From contig NC_080042.1 of assembly GCF_012489685.1 (NCBI RefSeq), forward strand, positions 7,070,501 to 7,134,500: a DNA stretch of 64,000 nt, in the 5' to 3' direction. This DNA is from Lotus japonicus (lineage: Eukaryota > Streptophyta > Magnoliopsida > Fabales > Fabaceae). Numbering within the stretch: the first letter of the stretch is position 1; every line of letters begins with the position of its first letter. The notes beneath the pieces were generated by a model. That model was given only the letters and a program-made list of their open reading frames with translations, made no database searches and had not been told where the DNA came from. Made by a program: the position numbers and the translations under genes. Below are positions 44,771-57,622 of the stretch, in pieces.

Positions 44771-47177
44771 TACATACTCGAAGCCCCTCATCTTTCTCAA
44801 TACTGGGATCCGACGACACTTCTCGTTTTCCAAAACTATGATTTGCATCCAAAGCTTCCTTCCGAGATTATTACCATTACTTAAAGATTTAGAGGTTGTT
44901 TAATGTCTTATGAGTTTTCTTTACAAAATAATTATCCTTTTAGTCTTATCGCGAATCCTATAAGTTCTCGGGATCTCCTAATCCCCAAATGACTCCAGAG
45001 AATGTCTCGATCCATACAACACCACAACAAGGCCCGAATCTCATTCGTCCTTTCAAGCTTTCTCAAAACTCTCAAAATAAAATCGGCATGACCTGCCCGC
45101 TTTTCTCACCGTTCAGAAACTCAGATTATAGTGCAAAAGCAGAATTAACTCATCATAATCAATCAACATGTCATATGTCAATATCTTAAGCAATAACCAC
45201 ATAGCACCTAGCATATAAGGCATGCACCACACATCCTAAATTACCCAATTAGCACTTAGCATGTCATTCACTCATCAAAAACATTCAGTAGATGCATCAT
45301 CTACATTGTCAGCCGAAGCCTCAGAAAACATTTTCCAATCACACACAATTCCAGTGCATAAACAGTAAACAATGTCGAAACATCGACCCTAAGCATTAAC
45401 TAGAGATTCAGTGAGCAGCCCTCACCTGTAGATTCTCCAGGACGATCTCCTAACACTTGTTCACAATCAAAGGCTTGCTCCTCTGGGAATTCCTCAAAAT
45501 CACCTTTAGAGCAAAACCACAGAAATACTATTAGAATCTATCGAAAACTAAGCTATCGATACTTACTAAGGTTACTCGAAGTAATCTATACTCTAAGGTA
45601 CGATAATCTAGCGCGAAAAGACAAGTTTTCGGAAAAGGAAATTTTCCCCTTCCTCCCCTATAGGGCTCGGCCACTTTTTACAATTGTGGGGCTCGATTTT
45701 TCTTCGATCAAACTTGGTTCCTATGCTTTCATTAGCCGTAACTAAGGGTATTCTGAACTCGGAAAAATTATCGGATCAAAAACTGTCGCAGGGGTATTTT
45801 GGTCATGATTTTTAACTTAGAAATTTCAAAACTGAAATCCCAAAAACAAAATTTTGCAGGGACGTTACTAACGACGTTTATGACAACTAATCCTACTAAC
45901 ACTAAGCTAAGGCGATAGTTTTTAGCCTAAAGGTTGAAGCTTTACTCCAAAAACTCCAAAAATGGGTATTTTAGGTTCAAATTGATTCCGGCGGAATTCC
46001 GGCGACATAACGGAAAATCTAACCCGGCAGAAGTGATCTTGGGCGCATAGGGAAAAGGTTTAGAATCAGAAATGAAAGATTCAGGATAGTTTTGCAAAAA
46101 CCCATAAACTATCCGCTCAGAAAACTCTACAGAAAAGCTATGGAAAAAGCGATCAGAGGTAAGGATTAGCGACTATACCTCGAAGCCTTGAAGCAGCAAC
46201 TGATTGATCGACGATCAAGCAAACGATGAAGAAAATCTTCTCCTCCTTCTTCCTCTTTGTGGCCGCGGGTTTGGGTGGGGAAATGGGTAGTTTTTTTTTG
46301 GTTTTTTTCTTCCTTTCTTTGCTATATATAGAAGGTGGAAATTCGCGGGAAAATGAAAGTTTCGCGAATCTGATTTTTCCGGCGTCATTCTCCATGAATT
46401 AATAGATATGTTTTGGCGAAAGAATTCCAAAACTAAAATGAGGTCTCTTTGTATTTTTGGCAACTAAAGCATAGTCGGTATAAAACTATTTTACCCGATA
46501 AGTTGCTTTTTGCATCGGATGTCGGAATGGAAAACTTCCTTCTGAAGAAAGATTGAAATCATCAAGAGAAATGGGTGTACGCGTGTGGAATATTCATTTG
46601 AAGCTCTGAATAGAAAAAGTCTTCATTGTCGAGAATTCTAGGGTTTTGAAATACCAGGGATTCGGTTTCGGCAAACTTCCGATGATTGGAATCGGACGTT
46701 CGTAGATCCTAGAGTTTCGCCTCGAAACGATTGTGATATATGGAAAAAGAGAAGTTCTAACATTTCTCTGAAGATTTTTGGAATTAACTTCCGTCGTGCC
46801 TAAAAGTGAAAATTAGCTATATACTAGGGTTTCTGACCTAGGTTTAAGCGTAAAATGATCGTGCTATAACTTTTATCGATCATAATGCAATCCTTGAACT
46901 TTTCCTGAACTTTCTCCTTCATAAATATATTTCATTTAATAAACTTTCGTTCAGGTTTCCCTTCACATTACATCAACCCTAATCGTGAATAGGAAGTTTA
47001 TTCACTTAGCATAAGCTTAAAAACTTGGGCCTTACAATTAGTTTCTTTTATCTTTTGTTGAGGTGTTTATTATTTTTGTCTTTAGTTATATTGTCGAAAA
47101 AAAAATAATTCACGTTTTTCCGCTTAAGTATTTCTTTTGGTTACTAAAGTGACGTCACCGAAATCGGGGTTTTACAT

Positions 47178-48111
47178 CTCGGGGGGGACCAGATTCGAGA
47201 TGCTTGACCAGGACGACCCAGGTGCATGGGTGGTCGACCCCGTAGGCCACCGTGGGACCTACACCGGCCGGATCATGGAGGACCGTGTGGACCGTTTCGG
47301 ACGCTTGACAGAGGGGGTATTGAGGAGACATATATTGAGCTTCAACTTGCCGCCCGGCGTGCATTGTGGACCCGGCTTGGGAGGACCACCACCACCACCA
47401 TCATCTTCGGATGATGAGGACCCCTCTGAGGAGGTGCCAGTGGGTGGGACTTCGACGGAGTCCAGTTCGTTTACTGCTGCTGTCATCGAGGATCGTGGTT
47501 CGGGCCCCGAGCCCGGGGCCCGAGAGACCAGTGCAGGAGCGCGTCAGGGTGGATAGAGAGGGTAGGATTGTGTATGTCGACCTAGTTGTCCTGGATGCAG
47601 ATTCGGACGACGACCGCGCTAGCGTGTAGGATCGAGTGCTAGTGTGGGCTCCTCGAGTTGGGATTAGTGTAGGAGTAGTGTCGTAGCTCTGACCGTCATG
47701 TTTTCAGATTCGGGACAGGGTAGTTTCCTACCGGTAGCTTTTTGTGTGGTTTTCCTATGGAGATCACAGAGAGCTAGTTGGATTTAGGAGGTCTTTTCTT
47801 AGGCCGCTGGGCCAACTTGTTCTCAGTTTTTGAGGTATAGTGTTGCGGACACAGTATTTTACCTTGGACTGTACATATTGCCTTCGGGCGTTACTTTTTT
47901 TCTGTCACCCGTCACTGGAGGTTACTCGTGACGTGGTTGGTATTAGCGTGGCATGTATATATAGTTGTACATTAGTTTCTTTTATCTTTTGTTGAGGTGT
48001 TTATTATTTTTGTCTTTAGTTATATTGTCGAAAAAAAAAATAATTCACGTTTTTCCGCTTAAGTATTTCTTTTGGTTACTAAAGTGACGCCACCGAAATC
48101 GGGGTGTTACA
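47178..48111 (+). repeat. Duplicated LTR 3' end, B unit, 5' LTR
   Basis: The first (A) unit ends at 47175 with TTTTACA, then the sequence restarts at CTCGGGGGGGACCAG and runs again to the LTR end. The same arrangement is at 56685-57617 in the 3' LTR, and both B units share a 7-base GGGGCCC insertion absent from A units. Confidence 0.9.
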
Positions 48112-48114
48112 TTG

Positions 48115-48126
48115 TGGTATCAGAGC
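48115..48126 (+). other. Tekay primer-binding site
   Basis: TGGTATCAGAGC, complementary to the 3' end of initiator tRNA-Met, three bases after the LTR. Confidence 0.93.
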
Positions 48127-48324
48127 TTAGTCGGGTCTTTCGGGAGTCTTTGGAAAATAGGTCTTCTGTGCTAGGTTGTGTGACTCTGCAAAGAGTGAAA
48201 ATTGATTGTCTGCCAAGCGATTTTTCGCTTAGAATTGAATGAAGTTATTGCTTAATCATATTGTATAGTTATATTAGATGCTATCTTATGATGAGTACTA
48301 ACTGTTTGTTTGACTTAGCAGAAC

Positions 48325-50652
48325 ATGGTGAACGCTAACCAATTAGCTGAGATGATGGTCACTATGGCCCAAGCTGTGACTGCACAGGCAAACGATAATG
48401 CTATGAGGCGTGCTGCTGAGGAGGCACGTGATCAGCATCAACGCCAGAGGGAAGTGATACTGGACCAGAACAAAGGCCTGAATGACTTCAGGAGACAGGA
48501 TCCACCTAAGTTTTCGGGGGGTACTGACCCGGACAAAGCGGATCTCTGGATCCAGGAGATTGAGAAGATCTTTGGTGTATTACAGACTGCTGTGGGAGCC
48601 AAGGTGGGGATGGCAACCTTTCTACTGTTGGGTGATGCTGAGTACTGGTGGAGGGGCACCAGAGGAATGATGGAAGCAAACAATTTGGAGGTGAACTGGG
48701 CTTCGTTTCGTGCTGCTTTTCTGGAGAAGTATTTTCCAGATAGTGCTCGTGACGAGCGTGAGGCACAGTTTCTGACTCTTCGTCAGGGTAGCATGTCCAT
48801 TCCGGAATATGCTGCTAGGCTGGAATCTTTAGCCAAGCACTTTCGATTCTTCCGCAATGGGGTTGATGAACCCTACATGTGCAAACGCTTTGTGAATGGG
48901 TTGAGGCCCGATATTGAAGACTCGGTGAAACCGTTGGGGATCACTCGCTTCCAGACTTTGGTTGAGAAAGCCACGGAGGTGGAGATAATGAAGAATAAGA
49001 GACTGAACCGTGTTGGAACAGGAGGGCCGATGAGGTCGGGCTCTCAAAATTTTCAAGGCAGAGGGAAATTTCAGAGCAGGAGGCCGTATCAACGTCCTGC
49101 TGGTAGAGGATTTGCTCCAGGATCTTATAGACCCATGGTGGGTACTGTTGGTGGTTCCGGAGGTCAGACTGTGAACAGAGAGATGACCTGTTACAGATGC
49201 GGACAGCCTGGGCACTATGCCAATGCTTGTACTGACATGAGGCCTAAATGCTTTAACTGTAACAAGTTGGGGCATACTGCCGGTCAATGTAGAGCACCCA
49301 AGACAGAACCAGCTGTCAACACTGCTCGTGGGAAGCGTCTTGCTGCTAAGGCAAGAGTCTACACCATGGATGGTGAAGAAGCTGAAGGAGTTGATGGTCT
49401 GATCAGGGGAGACTGCGAGATTGACGGTAATCTCCTAACTGTACTTTTCGATTCCGGAGCAACGCACTCTTTTATCTCTAGGGAATGTGCTACTAGATTA
49501 AAACTTTCTATTACTGCTTTGAGCTTCAATCTTATAGTTACCACACCTGCCAAAACTCTGCTTGCTAATACTACATGCATGTATTGTCCAGTAACCTATA
49601 GAGATCGAGTTTACCATGCTAACCTAGTGTGCCTAACCCTCAAGAACCTAGATGTTATCCTAGGGATAGACTGGTTGTCCCACTATCATTGTCTTTTGGA
49701 CTGCAACCGAAAGAGAGTGGTATTTCCTGACTCGGATCTTTCCGAGTATCTATCCGCCAATCACATTAGCGTTTCTCTGAATGAAGGATCTCAAGAGTAT
49801 TCCGTTTTGCTAAGCTTGGAAAGTAAAGGGAACCCGGAAGTAAATAGTATTCCAGTTGTGAGAGACTTCACGGATGTTTTTCCTGGCGATGTGCCAGGAT
49901 TGCCGCCTGTGCGCGACATTGAGTTTGCTATTGACATCGTACCGGGAATAGGACCGATTTCGATTGCACCATATCGGATGGCACCTGCAGAATTAGTGGA
50001 GTTGAAGTCTCAACTAGAGGATCTTTTGTCGAAGGGATTCATCCGACCAAGCGTTTCACCTTGGGGAGCGCCTGTCTTATTGGTGAAGAAGAAGGATGGG
50101 AAATCTAGATTGTGTGTCGACTACCGAAAACTGAACAAAGTAACCGTCAAGAATAGGTATCCGTTACCTAGAATCGATGATTTGATGGATCAGCTGCGGG
50201 GAGCTGCGATATTCTCAAAGATAGACCTGAAGTCGGGCTATCATCAGATCAGGGTAAAGACTGAGGATATCCAAAAGACGGCATTCAGAACTCGTTATGG
50301 ACACTATGAGTATCTAGTGATGCCATTTGGGGTGACAAACGCACCTGCCATTTTCATGGATTACATGAACAGGACCTTCCATCCGTTCTTAGATCGATTC
50401 GTCGTGGTGTTTATCGACGACATTCTGATCTACTCAAAGAATGCTGAGGATCATGAAGGGCACTTGCGTCAAGTTTTACAAGTGTTGAGAGAGACAAAGT
50501 TGTACGCCAACCCTTCTAAGTGCGAATTTTGGCTCGAAGAGGTAAAATTCTTTGGCCATGTGATCTCTAAAGAGGGTATAGTTGTGGACCCAGCAAAGGT
50601 AGAGACTGTGTTTGGCGGGATACTATCGTCGCTTTATCAAGAATTTCGCTAA
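48325..50652 (+). pseudogene. Tekay gag, protease and reverse transcriptase
   Basis: Opens at [11 protein letters not shown]. Gag capsid domain (about 55-200, [40 protein letters not shown]); two CCHC zinc knuckles ([14 protein letters not shown] and [14 protein letters not shown], about 290-325); protease [11 protein letters not shown] (about 376); RT with [13 protein letters not shown] and the active site FIDD (about 697). At about 50605 the frame is lost through a deletion in the RT-RNase H connection, so it ends after 775 codons. Gag, protease and RT otherwise look complete. Confidence 0.92.
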
Positions 50653-52693
50653 GATTGTTGGACCCTTGACTCAACTTACGAGAAAGGATCAACCTTTTGC
50701 ATGGACCGAAGCGTGTGAGACTAGCTTTCAGACGATGAAGGAACGTTTGACAACGTCACCTGTACTCGTCTTACCGCAACCCGAGGAACCGTATGAAGTG
50801 TATTGTGATGCTTCGCATCAAGGTTTGGGATGTGTGCTGATGCAGCATCGGAAAGTGGTGGCTTATGCTTCACGACAACTGAAGACTCATGAGAAGAACT
50901 ATCCAACTCATGACTTAGAACTCGCTGCCATTGTATTTTCGTTGAAAATCTGGAGACATCACTTATATGGATGCAATTTCACCATATTCAGTGATCACAA
51001 GAGCTTAAAGTACTTGTTCGACCAGAAGGAGTTGAACATGAGACAACGACGCTGGATGGAATTTCTCAAGGATTACGATTTTACCTTACAATACCATCCT
51101 GGAAAGGCAAATGTCGTTGCTGATGCATTGAGCAGGAAGATTGATATCTCATCAATGATGGTTAAGGAGCTGCAACTGCTGGAACAATTTCGAGATTTGA
51201 GCTTAGATGTGAGAGTATCCGAGGGAGAACTGAAGTTCGGAATGATCAGGATCACAAATGGATTGATGGAAGAAATTCGAGACCAACAGTTACAGGATGA
51301 ATTTCTACTCGGGAAAAGGAATTTGGTAATTCAGGGTAAGGACCCGGAATTCAAGGTAGGAAGTGACAATATCCTACGGTGTAAGGATAGAGTTTGCGTA
51401 CCTAACAACCCTGACTTAAGGAGGTTGATTATGGACGAAGGTCACAAAAGCAAGTTGAGCATTCACCCGGGGATGAAAAAGATGTATCAGGACTTGAAGG
51501 TGAATTTTTGGTGGCCAGGAATGAAGAGACAAGTAGCGGAGTATGTAGCTGCATGTTTAACCTGTCAGAAGGCGAAGGTGGAACATCAGAAATCTTCAGG
51601 TATGCTACAGAGCTTGGATGTACCTCAATGGAAATGGGATAGCATATCGATGGATTTTGTCGTGGCGTTGCCAAGAACTCAGAAAGGATATGATTCGATT
51701 TGGGTAATCGTGGACCGATTGTCTAAGTCGGCTCATTTCATACCTGTGAGAACTACGTACAACGTGGAGAAGCTATCAGAGATATATATAGCCGAGATTG
51801 TGCGACTCCATGGAGTGTCAACAAGCATTGTTTCCGATAGAGACCCGAAGTTTACTTCACATTTGTGGGGAGCTCTTCATGAGGCTTTGGGAACGAGATT
51901 GAGATTAAGTTCTGCTTATCATCCACAAACTGATGGACAGACTGAGAGAACTATCCAATCATTGGAGGATTTGTTACGAGCTTGCGTGTTAGACAACAAG
52001 GGCAGTTGGGATACCCTATTGCCATTGATTGAGTTCACGTATAACAACAGTTTTCATGCGACCATAGGTATGGCACCGTATGAGGCTTTGTATGGCCGCA
52101 AGTGTAGAACACCTTTATGTTGGTATCAAGATGGAGAGAATTTGTTAGTAGGACCAGAACTTCTCCAACAGACGACTGAGAAGATCAAACAGATCAGAGA
52201 GAAGATGAAGACTTCTCAGAGTAGACAGAAGAGTTATGCAGATCAAAGGCGCAGAACCCTAGAATTCGAAGAAGGAGACCGTGTGTTTCTGCGAGTTACC
52301 CAGACTACAGGAGTTGGTCGAGCAATCAAGTCAAGAAAGCTTACGCCAAAGTTCATTGGACCTTATCAGATTACTCGTCGTGTAGGACCGGTAGCTTACC
52401 AGATCGCACTACCGCCTTTTCTATCAAACATTCACGATGTATTTCATGTGTCACAACTGAGGAAGTATATTGCTGATCCGACACATGTCATCGAGCTGGA
52501 TGACATTGAGTTGAAGGATGACCTGTCTTTCGAGACACCGCCAATTAGCATTGGTGACACAAGGATAAAGCAGTTGAGAGGAAAAGAGATCGAGTTAGTG
52601 AAGGTCATTTGGAACAAAGACATCGGTGATGCGACATGGGAGCTGAAGGACAAGATCAAGGAACACTATCCAGAACTTTTTACTGCACTTTAA
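50612..52693 (+). pseudogene. Tekay RNase H, integrase and chromodomain-like end
   Basis: Resumes in another frame in the RT-RNase H connection ([17 protein letters not shown]). RNase H: YCDASHQGLGCVLMQ, FTIFSDHKSLKYLF, HPGKANVVADALSR. Integrase: HPGMKKMYQDLKVNFWWPGM, CLTCQKAK, catalytic core MDFVVALP, SDRDPKFTSHLW and HPQTDGQTERTIQ, i.e. the Asp/Asp/Glu residues are present. The tail (VKVIWNKDIGDATWELKD, HYPELF) resembles a chromodomain. Open to the stop at 52691-52693. Confidence 0.92.
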
Positions 52694-52730
52694 GTTTCGA
52701 GGTCGAAACTTCCTTTTTGGAGGGTAGTAA
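52694..52730 (+). other. Tekay polypurine tract region
   Basis: 37 bp between the pol stop and the 3' LTR, holding TTTTTGGAGGGTAGTAA directly before TGTAAGGCCC. Confidence 0.75.
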
Positions 52731-55700
52731 TGTAAGGCCCAAGTTTTTAAGCTTTGGATAAGTGAATAAAATTTAAGAGTTTATTTGATTAAAATAAATT
52801 TATGAAGGAAAAGGTTCAGGAAAAGTCCAAGCATTGTATCAAAAACCGATAAGAGTTATAGCACGACTAACATTCGCCTAATCCTAGGTCAAAGGCTTTA
52901 GTGAATAGTTAATTTACACATTAGGACACGATGGAAACTAATTCCAAAAATCTTCAGAGAAATGTTAGAACTTCTCTTTTTCGTCTATAAACAAGTGTTT
53001 CGATGCGAAAGCTTGGAATGTACGAACGCCAAATTCCAATTCTCGGAAGGTTGCCGAAACGGAATCCCTGATAGTTCAAGAAACCTGAAATCAACGGACG
53101 ATGAAGACTTTTTCCATTCGAAACTTCAAATGAAGATTCCACCCGGGTTCGCCTATTTCTCTCGTTATTTCTAATCTTTCTTCAGAAGGAAGTTTTCTCT
53201 TCCGATGATCACTGCAAAAAGTAGTTTTTCGGGATAAACCGACTCACACCGACTTTGGATCGTTTGGTTTAATTCCAAGAATCCTGTTTTGAGTTCTAGA
53301 ATTCTGTCGCCAGAACCTATCTTAGAATTCGCAGAGGAACGCGCAGGAAAAATCGGAATCGCGAAAAAATCATTTTTCCGCATTTTCCAAAACCTATAAA
53401 TAGCTTGAAAATTAGATTTTTTGCAAAAACCCACCCATTCAAACCCCCAAACCCGCGGCCAGCAAGAGGAGAAAGGGAGGAGGTGATTTTCGCCGATCTT
53501 TGCCCGTTTGCTTCGCCGATCGTTGCTAATCGAAGACCTTGAGGTAGGTAAACTATATCTCTCTTCTGATCGTCATTTCTGTCGACTTCTTCTATGTCTT
53601 TCTGTGCTCAAAGTTTTGAGCTTTTTGGAAAATTGTCCAAATAGCTTGATTTCTCTGTCTAAACATCTTCCCTACGTGCCCAAGAGCACTTCTGTCGGAT
53701 TAGTTTTTCCGTAATGTCGCCGAAATTCCGCCGGAATCAATTTTTGCATCAAATACCCATTTTTAAGCAAAGTCGCAACCTTTAAGCTGAAAACTATCGA
53801 CTTGGCTTAGTGCTAGTAGGATTAGTCGTCATAAACGTCGTTGTTGACGTCCCCATCCAATTTGTTTTTCAAAAATCCAGTTTTGAAATTCTGAGCTGAA
53901 AATAATGACCAAACTACCCCTATATCAGTTTTCGATCCGAAAATTTTTCCGAGCTTAGAACCGTCTTAGTTACGGCTAATGTTAACCTAGGAACCAAGTT
54001 TGATCGAAGAAAAATCGACCCTCCCAATTAAGGAAAGTGGCCGAGAGCTATACCAAGGGGGGGAGAAAATCCGACTTTTTCGAAAACTTGTCTTAACGCG
54101 TTAGATTGTCGTACCACGGAGTTTGTAATGTACCGTGTAACCCAAGGACTTATTGTTTGCTGAGTTTTTGACTCATTGGGTTGATTTCTGTGATTTTTGC
54201 TTAAGGTTCTTTTGAGGAGTTTCCTGGAGATCAAGGAGAGGAGCGTGAAGGAACTTGTGAGGAGGAAGCTGGAAGACCCACCGGTGAGGGCTACTCTCTG
54301 AATTACTAGATAATGCTTTAGGTGTCGACGAATTCGACTTGATTTATGTGTTATGCACTTACTTGCTAAATGCCTGAAATGTTTTCTGAGGTTTCGGCCG
54401 ATCTTGTTGAGTACTTGATGCCATGATATTGTGTGCTAAATGATTCACATGTTATGTGCTAAATGGTTAATCTAGGATGTGTTGGAATATGCTGTTTATG
54501 TTTATTGACTGAGCTGATTTATCTATGTTATTCCACTTATATCTGTGATTCTGAGGAGTGAGGATTACGGGCAGGTCATGCCGAATTTTTATGAGATTTT
54601 TGAGAGAGATTGATAGGACGAACGGAGTTCGGGCCTTGTTATGTTTTAATGGATCGAGACCTGCTCAGAAATTATTTGGGATTATGGGATCCCTGAAACT
54701 CGTAGGAAACGTTATAAGACTAAAAGAAACCTATTTTGTCAAGGAAAATTCATAAGACATTAATTAATCTCTAAAACCCTTGAACAATGATAACAACCTT
54801 AGATAAGAGCTTAGAGCTTGAATATTAGTTTTGAAGATATGAGAAGTGTCGTCGAGTCCAAGTTTCGAGGAAACTTACAAGTTTCTGAGTGTGTTGATAC
54901 TCTTTTTGCTCGATGAGCAGGTTATTGTTTGGCTATCTAAAGTTTAGCCGGAGACTATAAGTTTCCAAGTACATTCGTACTCTTTCGCTCGATGAGCAGT
55001 TTATTGATTGGCTATCTAAAGTTTAGCCGGGAACCATGAGTTCCAAAGTACATTCTTTCTTCTCTTGATTAATTCATTTTGTCGCAGAATCGACATTTAC
55101 CTTAGGGTATTCTTTTAGAGACATTAAGTTATTTAGAACACGTGGCGACGTGTCGAGTGAGGTCGGAGACGTTGTTTGGCTAATCACTTGCATTCATGCA
55201 CTCATTTTGAGGTTAATACACGGCGTGATACCGGACCTCGGTGGATTCCAAAATAGTCATAAGACCCGGATTTCCATATTTAGGACACTACGGTGGTCCT
55301 TAGTAGCAGACGGAATGGCAGACCTACGGGTTCACTGCTGATCTGACTACTTTTGTGTGGTGTAAGAGACACGCGAGCAGGGAGGTACCCACCGTGGCTG
55401 GTGTTAGGGCCGTCTCGTTGATGTCCATCCTTCTTCCGGAATGCATCTTGTTAACCAGCATTGCATTTCATGCAACATACATTCTGACTTAGTTGCTGAG
55501 TGTGATTGGTACTTGTTTATCCTATTTGAGGCATGATAATTGTTATTATGATCTTTTATATTCATTGTGATACATGCAACCCAAGGATGTTATCCCTAAA
55601 CTTCTAAGCTTGAGAGGCTAATAATCATTATCCTATATATCTGGTTTTATTATTTATATAATTCTTTGGAGTTGACCCTCGCGTCTTCTGTGTGTGTTTG

Positions 55701-57617
55701 GGCGGACTACGCCATTGTCAGATGAGTATGGCGGATTGGTTTATGATGGTCAGCCCTTCGGGGTGGACCAGATTCGAGATGCTTGACTAGGACGACCCAG
55801 GTGCATGGGTGGTCGACCCTGTAGGCCACCGTGCGACCTACACCGGCCGGATCATGGAGGACCGTGTGGACTGTTTCGGACGCTTGACGGAGGGGGTATT
55901 GAGGAGACATATATTGAAGTTCAACTTGCCGCCCGGCGTGCATTGTGGACCCGGCTTGGGAGGACCACCACCACCACCATCATCTTCGGATGATGAGGAC
56001 CCCTCTGAGGAGGTGCAGTGGGTGGGACTTCGACGGAGTCCAGTTCGTTTACTGCTGCTGTCATCGAGGATCATGGTTCGGGCCCCGAGCCCGAGAGACC
56101 AGTGCAGGAGCGCGTCAGGGTGGATAGAGAGGGTAGGATTGTGTATGTCGACTTAGTTGTCCTGGATGCAGATTCGGACGACGACCGCGCTAGCGTGTAG
56201 GATCGAGTGCTAGTGTGGGCTCCTCGAGTTGGGATTAGTGTAGGAGTAGTGTCGTAGCTCTGACCGTCATGTTTTCAGATTCGGGACAGGGTAGTTTCCT
56301 ACCGGTAGCTTTTTGTGTGGTTTTCCTATGGAGATCACAGAGAGCTGGTTGGATTTAGGAGGTCTTTTCTTAGGCCGCTGGGCCAACTTGTTCTCAGTTT
56401 TTGAGGTATAGTGTTGCGGACACAGTATTTTACCTTGGACTGTACATATTGCCTTCGGGCGTTACTTTCTTTCTGTCACCCGTCACTGGATGTTACTCGT
56501 GACGTGGTTGGTATTAGCGGGGCATGTATATATAGTTGTACATTAGTTTCTTTTATCTTTTGTTGAGGTGTTTATTATTTTTGTCTTTAGTTATATTGTC
56601 GAAAAAAAAAATAATTCACGTTTTTCCGCTTAAGTATTTCTTTGGGTTACTAAAGTGACGCCACCGAAATCGGGGTGTTACATTTCGGGGGGGACCAGAT
56701 TCGAGATGCTTGACCAGGACGACCCAGGTGCATGGGTGGTCGACCCCGTAGGCCACCGTGCGACCTACACCGGCCGGATCATGGAGGACCGTGTGGACCG
56801 TTTCGGACGCTTGACAGAGGGGGTATTGAGGAGACATATATTGAGCTTCAACTTGCCGCCCGGCGTGCATTGTGGACCCGGCTTGGGAGGACCACCACCA
56901 CCACCATCATCTTCAGATGATGAGGACCCCTCTGAGGAGGTGCCAGTGGGTGGGACTTCGACGGAGTCCAGTTCGTTTACTGCTGCTGTCATCGAGGATC
57001 GTGGTTCGGGCCCCGAGCCCGGGGCCCGAGAGACCAGTGCAGGAGCGCGTCAGGGTGGATAGAGAGGGTAGGATTGTGTATGTCGACTTAGTTGTCCTGG
57101 ATGCAGATTCGGACGACGACCGCGCTAGCGTGTAGGATCGAGTGCTAGTGTTGGCTCCTCGAGTTGGGATTAGTGTAGGAGTAGTGTCGTAGCTCTGACC
57201 GTCATGTTTTCAGATTCGGGACAGGGTAGTTTCCTACCGGTAGCTTTTTGTGTGGTTTTCCTATGGAGATCACAGAGAGCTGGTTGGATTTAGGAGGTCT
57301 TTTCTTAGGCCGCTGGGCCAACTTGTTCTCAGTTTTTGAGGTATAGTGTTGCGGACACAGTATTTTACCTTGGACTGTACATATTGCCTTCGGGCGTTAC
57401 TTTCTTTCTGTCACCCGTCACTGGAGGTTACTCGTGACGTGGTTGGTATTAGCGGGGCATGTATATATAGTTGTACATTAGTTTCTTTTATCTTTTGTTG
57501 AGGTGTTTATTATTTTTGTCTTTAGTTATATTGTCGAAAAAAAAAATAATTCACGTTTTTCCGCATAAGTATTTCTTTTGGTTACTAAAGTGACGCCACC
57601 GAAATCGGGGTGTTACA
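52731..57617 (+). repeat. Tekay 3' LTR (uninterrupted, 4887 bp)
   Basis: Matches the 5' LTR minus its nested insertion. Contains both A (55758-56682) and B (56685-57617) copies of the duplicated 3' section. The end GGGGTGTTACA abuts the GCTCG duplication. Confidence 0.94.
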
Positions 57618-57622
57618 GCTCG

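Larger units (their letters stand above)
43019..47036 (-). mobile_element. Inverted solo LTR of a related Tekay family
   Basis: Plus-strand ends TGTAACACCCCG and GGGCCTTACA are the reverse of the host LTR's ends. ATTAG is duplicated on both sides (43014-43018, 47037-47041). The sequence is clearly homologous to the host LTR but diverged. TATA box CTATATATAG on the minus strand at about 46322-46331. No internal region, so it arose by LTR-LTR recombination after insertion. Confidence 0.92.
39200..48111 (+). repeat. Tekay 5' LTR, interrupted by inverted solo LTR
   Basis: Starts TGTAAGGCCCAAG and ends GGGGTGTTACA. The segment 43019-47036 is a nested insertion. TATA box CTATAAATAG at 39863-39872, so U3 is only about 0.65 kb and over 4 kb is transcribed leader. 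It carries a ~0.93 kb duplication at its 3' end (42228-47175 interrupted; 47178-48111). Confidence 0.93.
39200..57617 (+). mobile_element. Ty3/gypsy chromovirus, Tekay/Del type, with ~4.9 kb LTRs
   Basis: LTRs 39200-48111 (4.9 kb once the nested 4.0 kb solo LTR is removed) and 52731-57617. TSD GCTCG. PBS TGGTATCAGAGC (initiator tRNA-Met) at 48115-48126. Gag-pol order is gag, two zinc knuckles, protease, RT, RNase H, integrase and a chromodomain-like end, as in Tekay chromoviruses, which also have very long LTRs. One frameshift/deletion in pol. The LTRs are highly similar, so the insertion is fairly young. Confidence 0.94.

Noticed and set aside
42249..57135. Four ~140-codon acidic frames as a host gene family
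   Set aside because: All four are inside Tekay LTR sequence, including the duplicated ends, and one is frameshifted. Kept only as a possible element-encoded frame.
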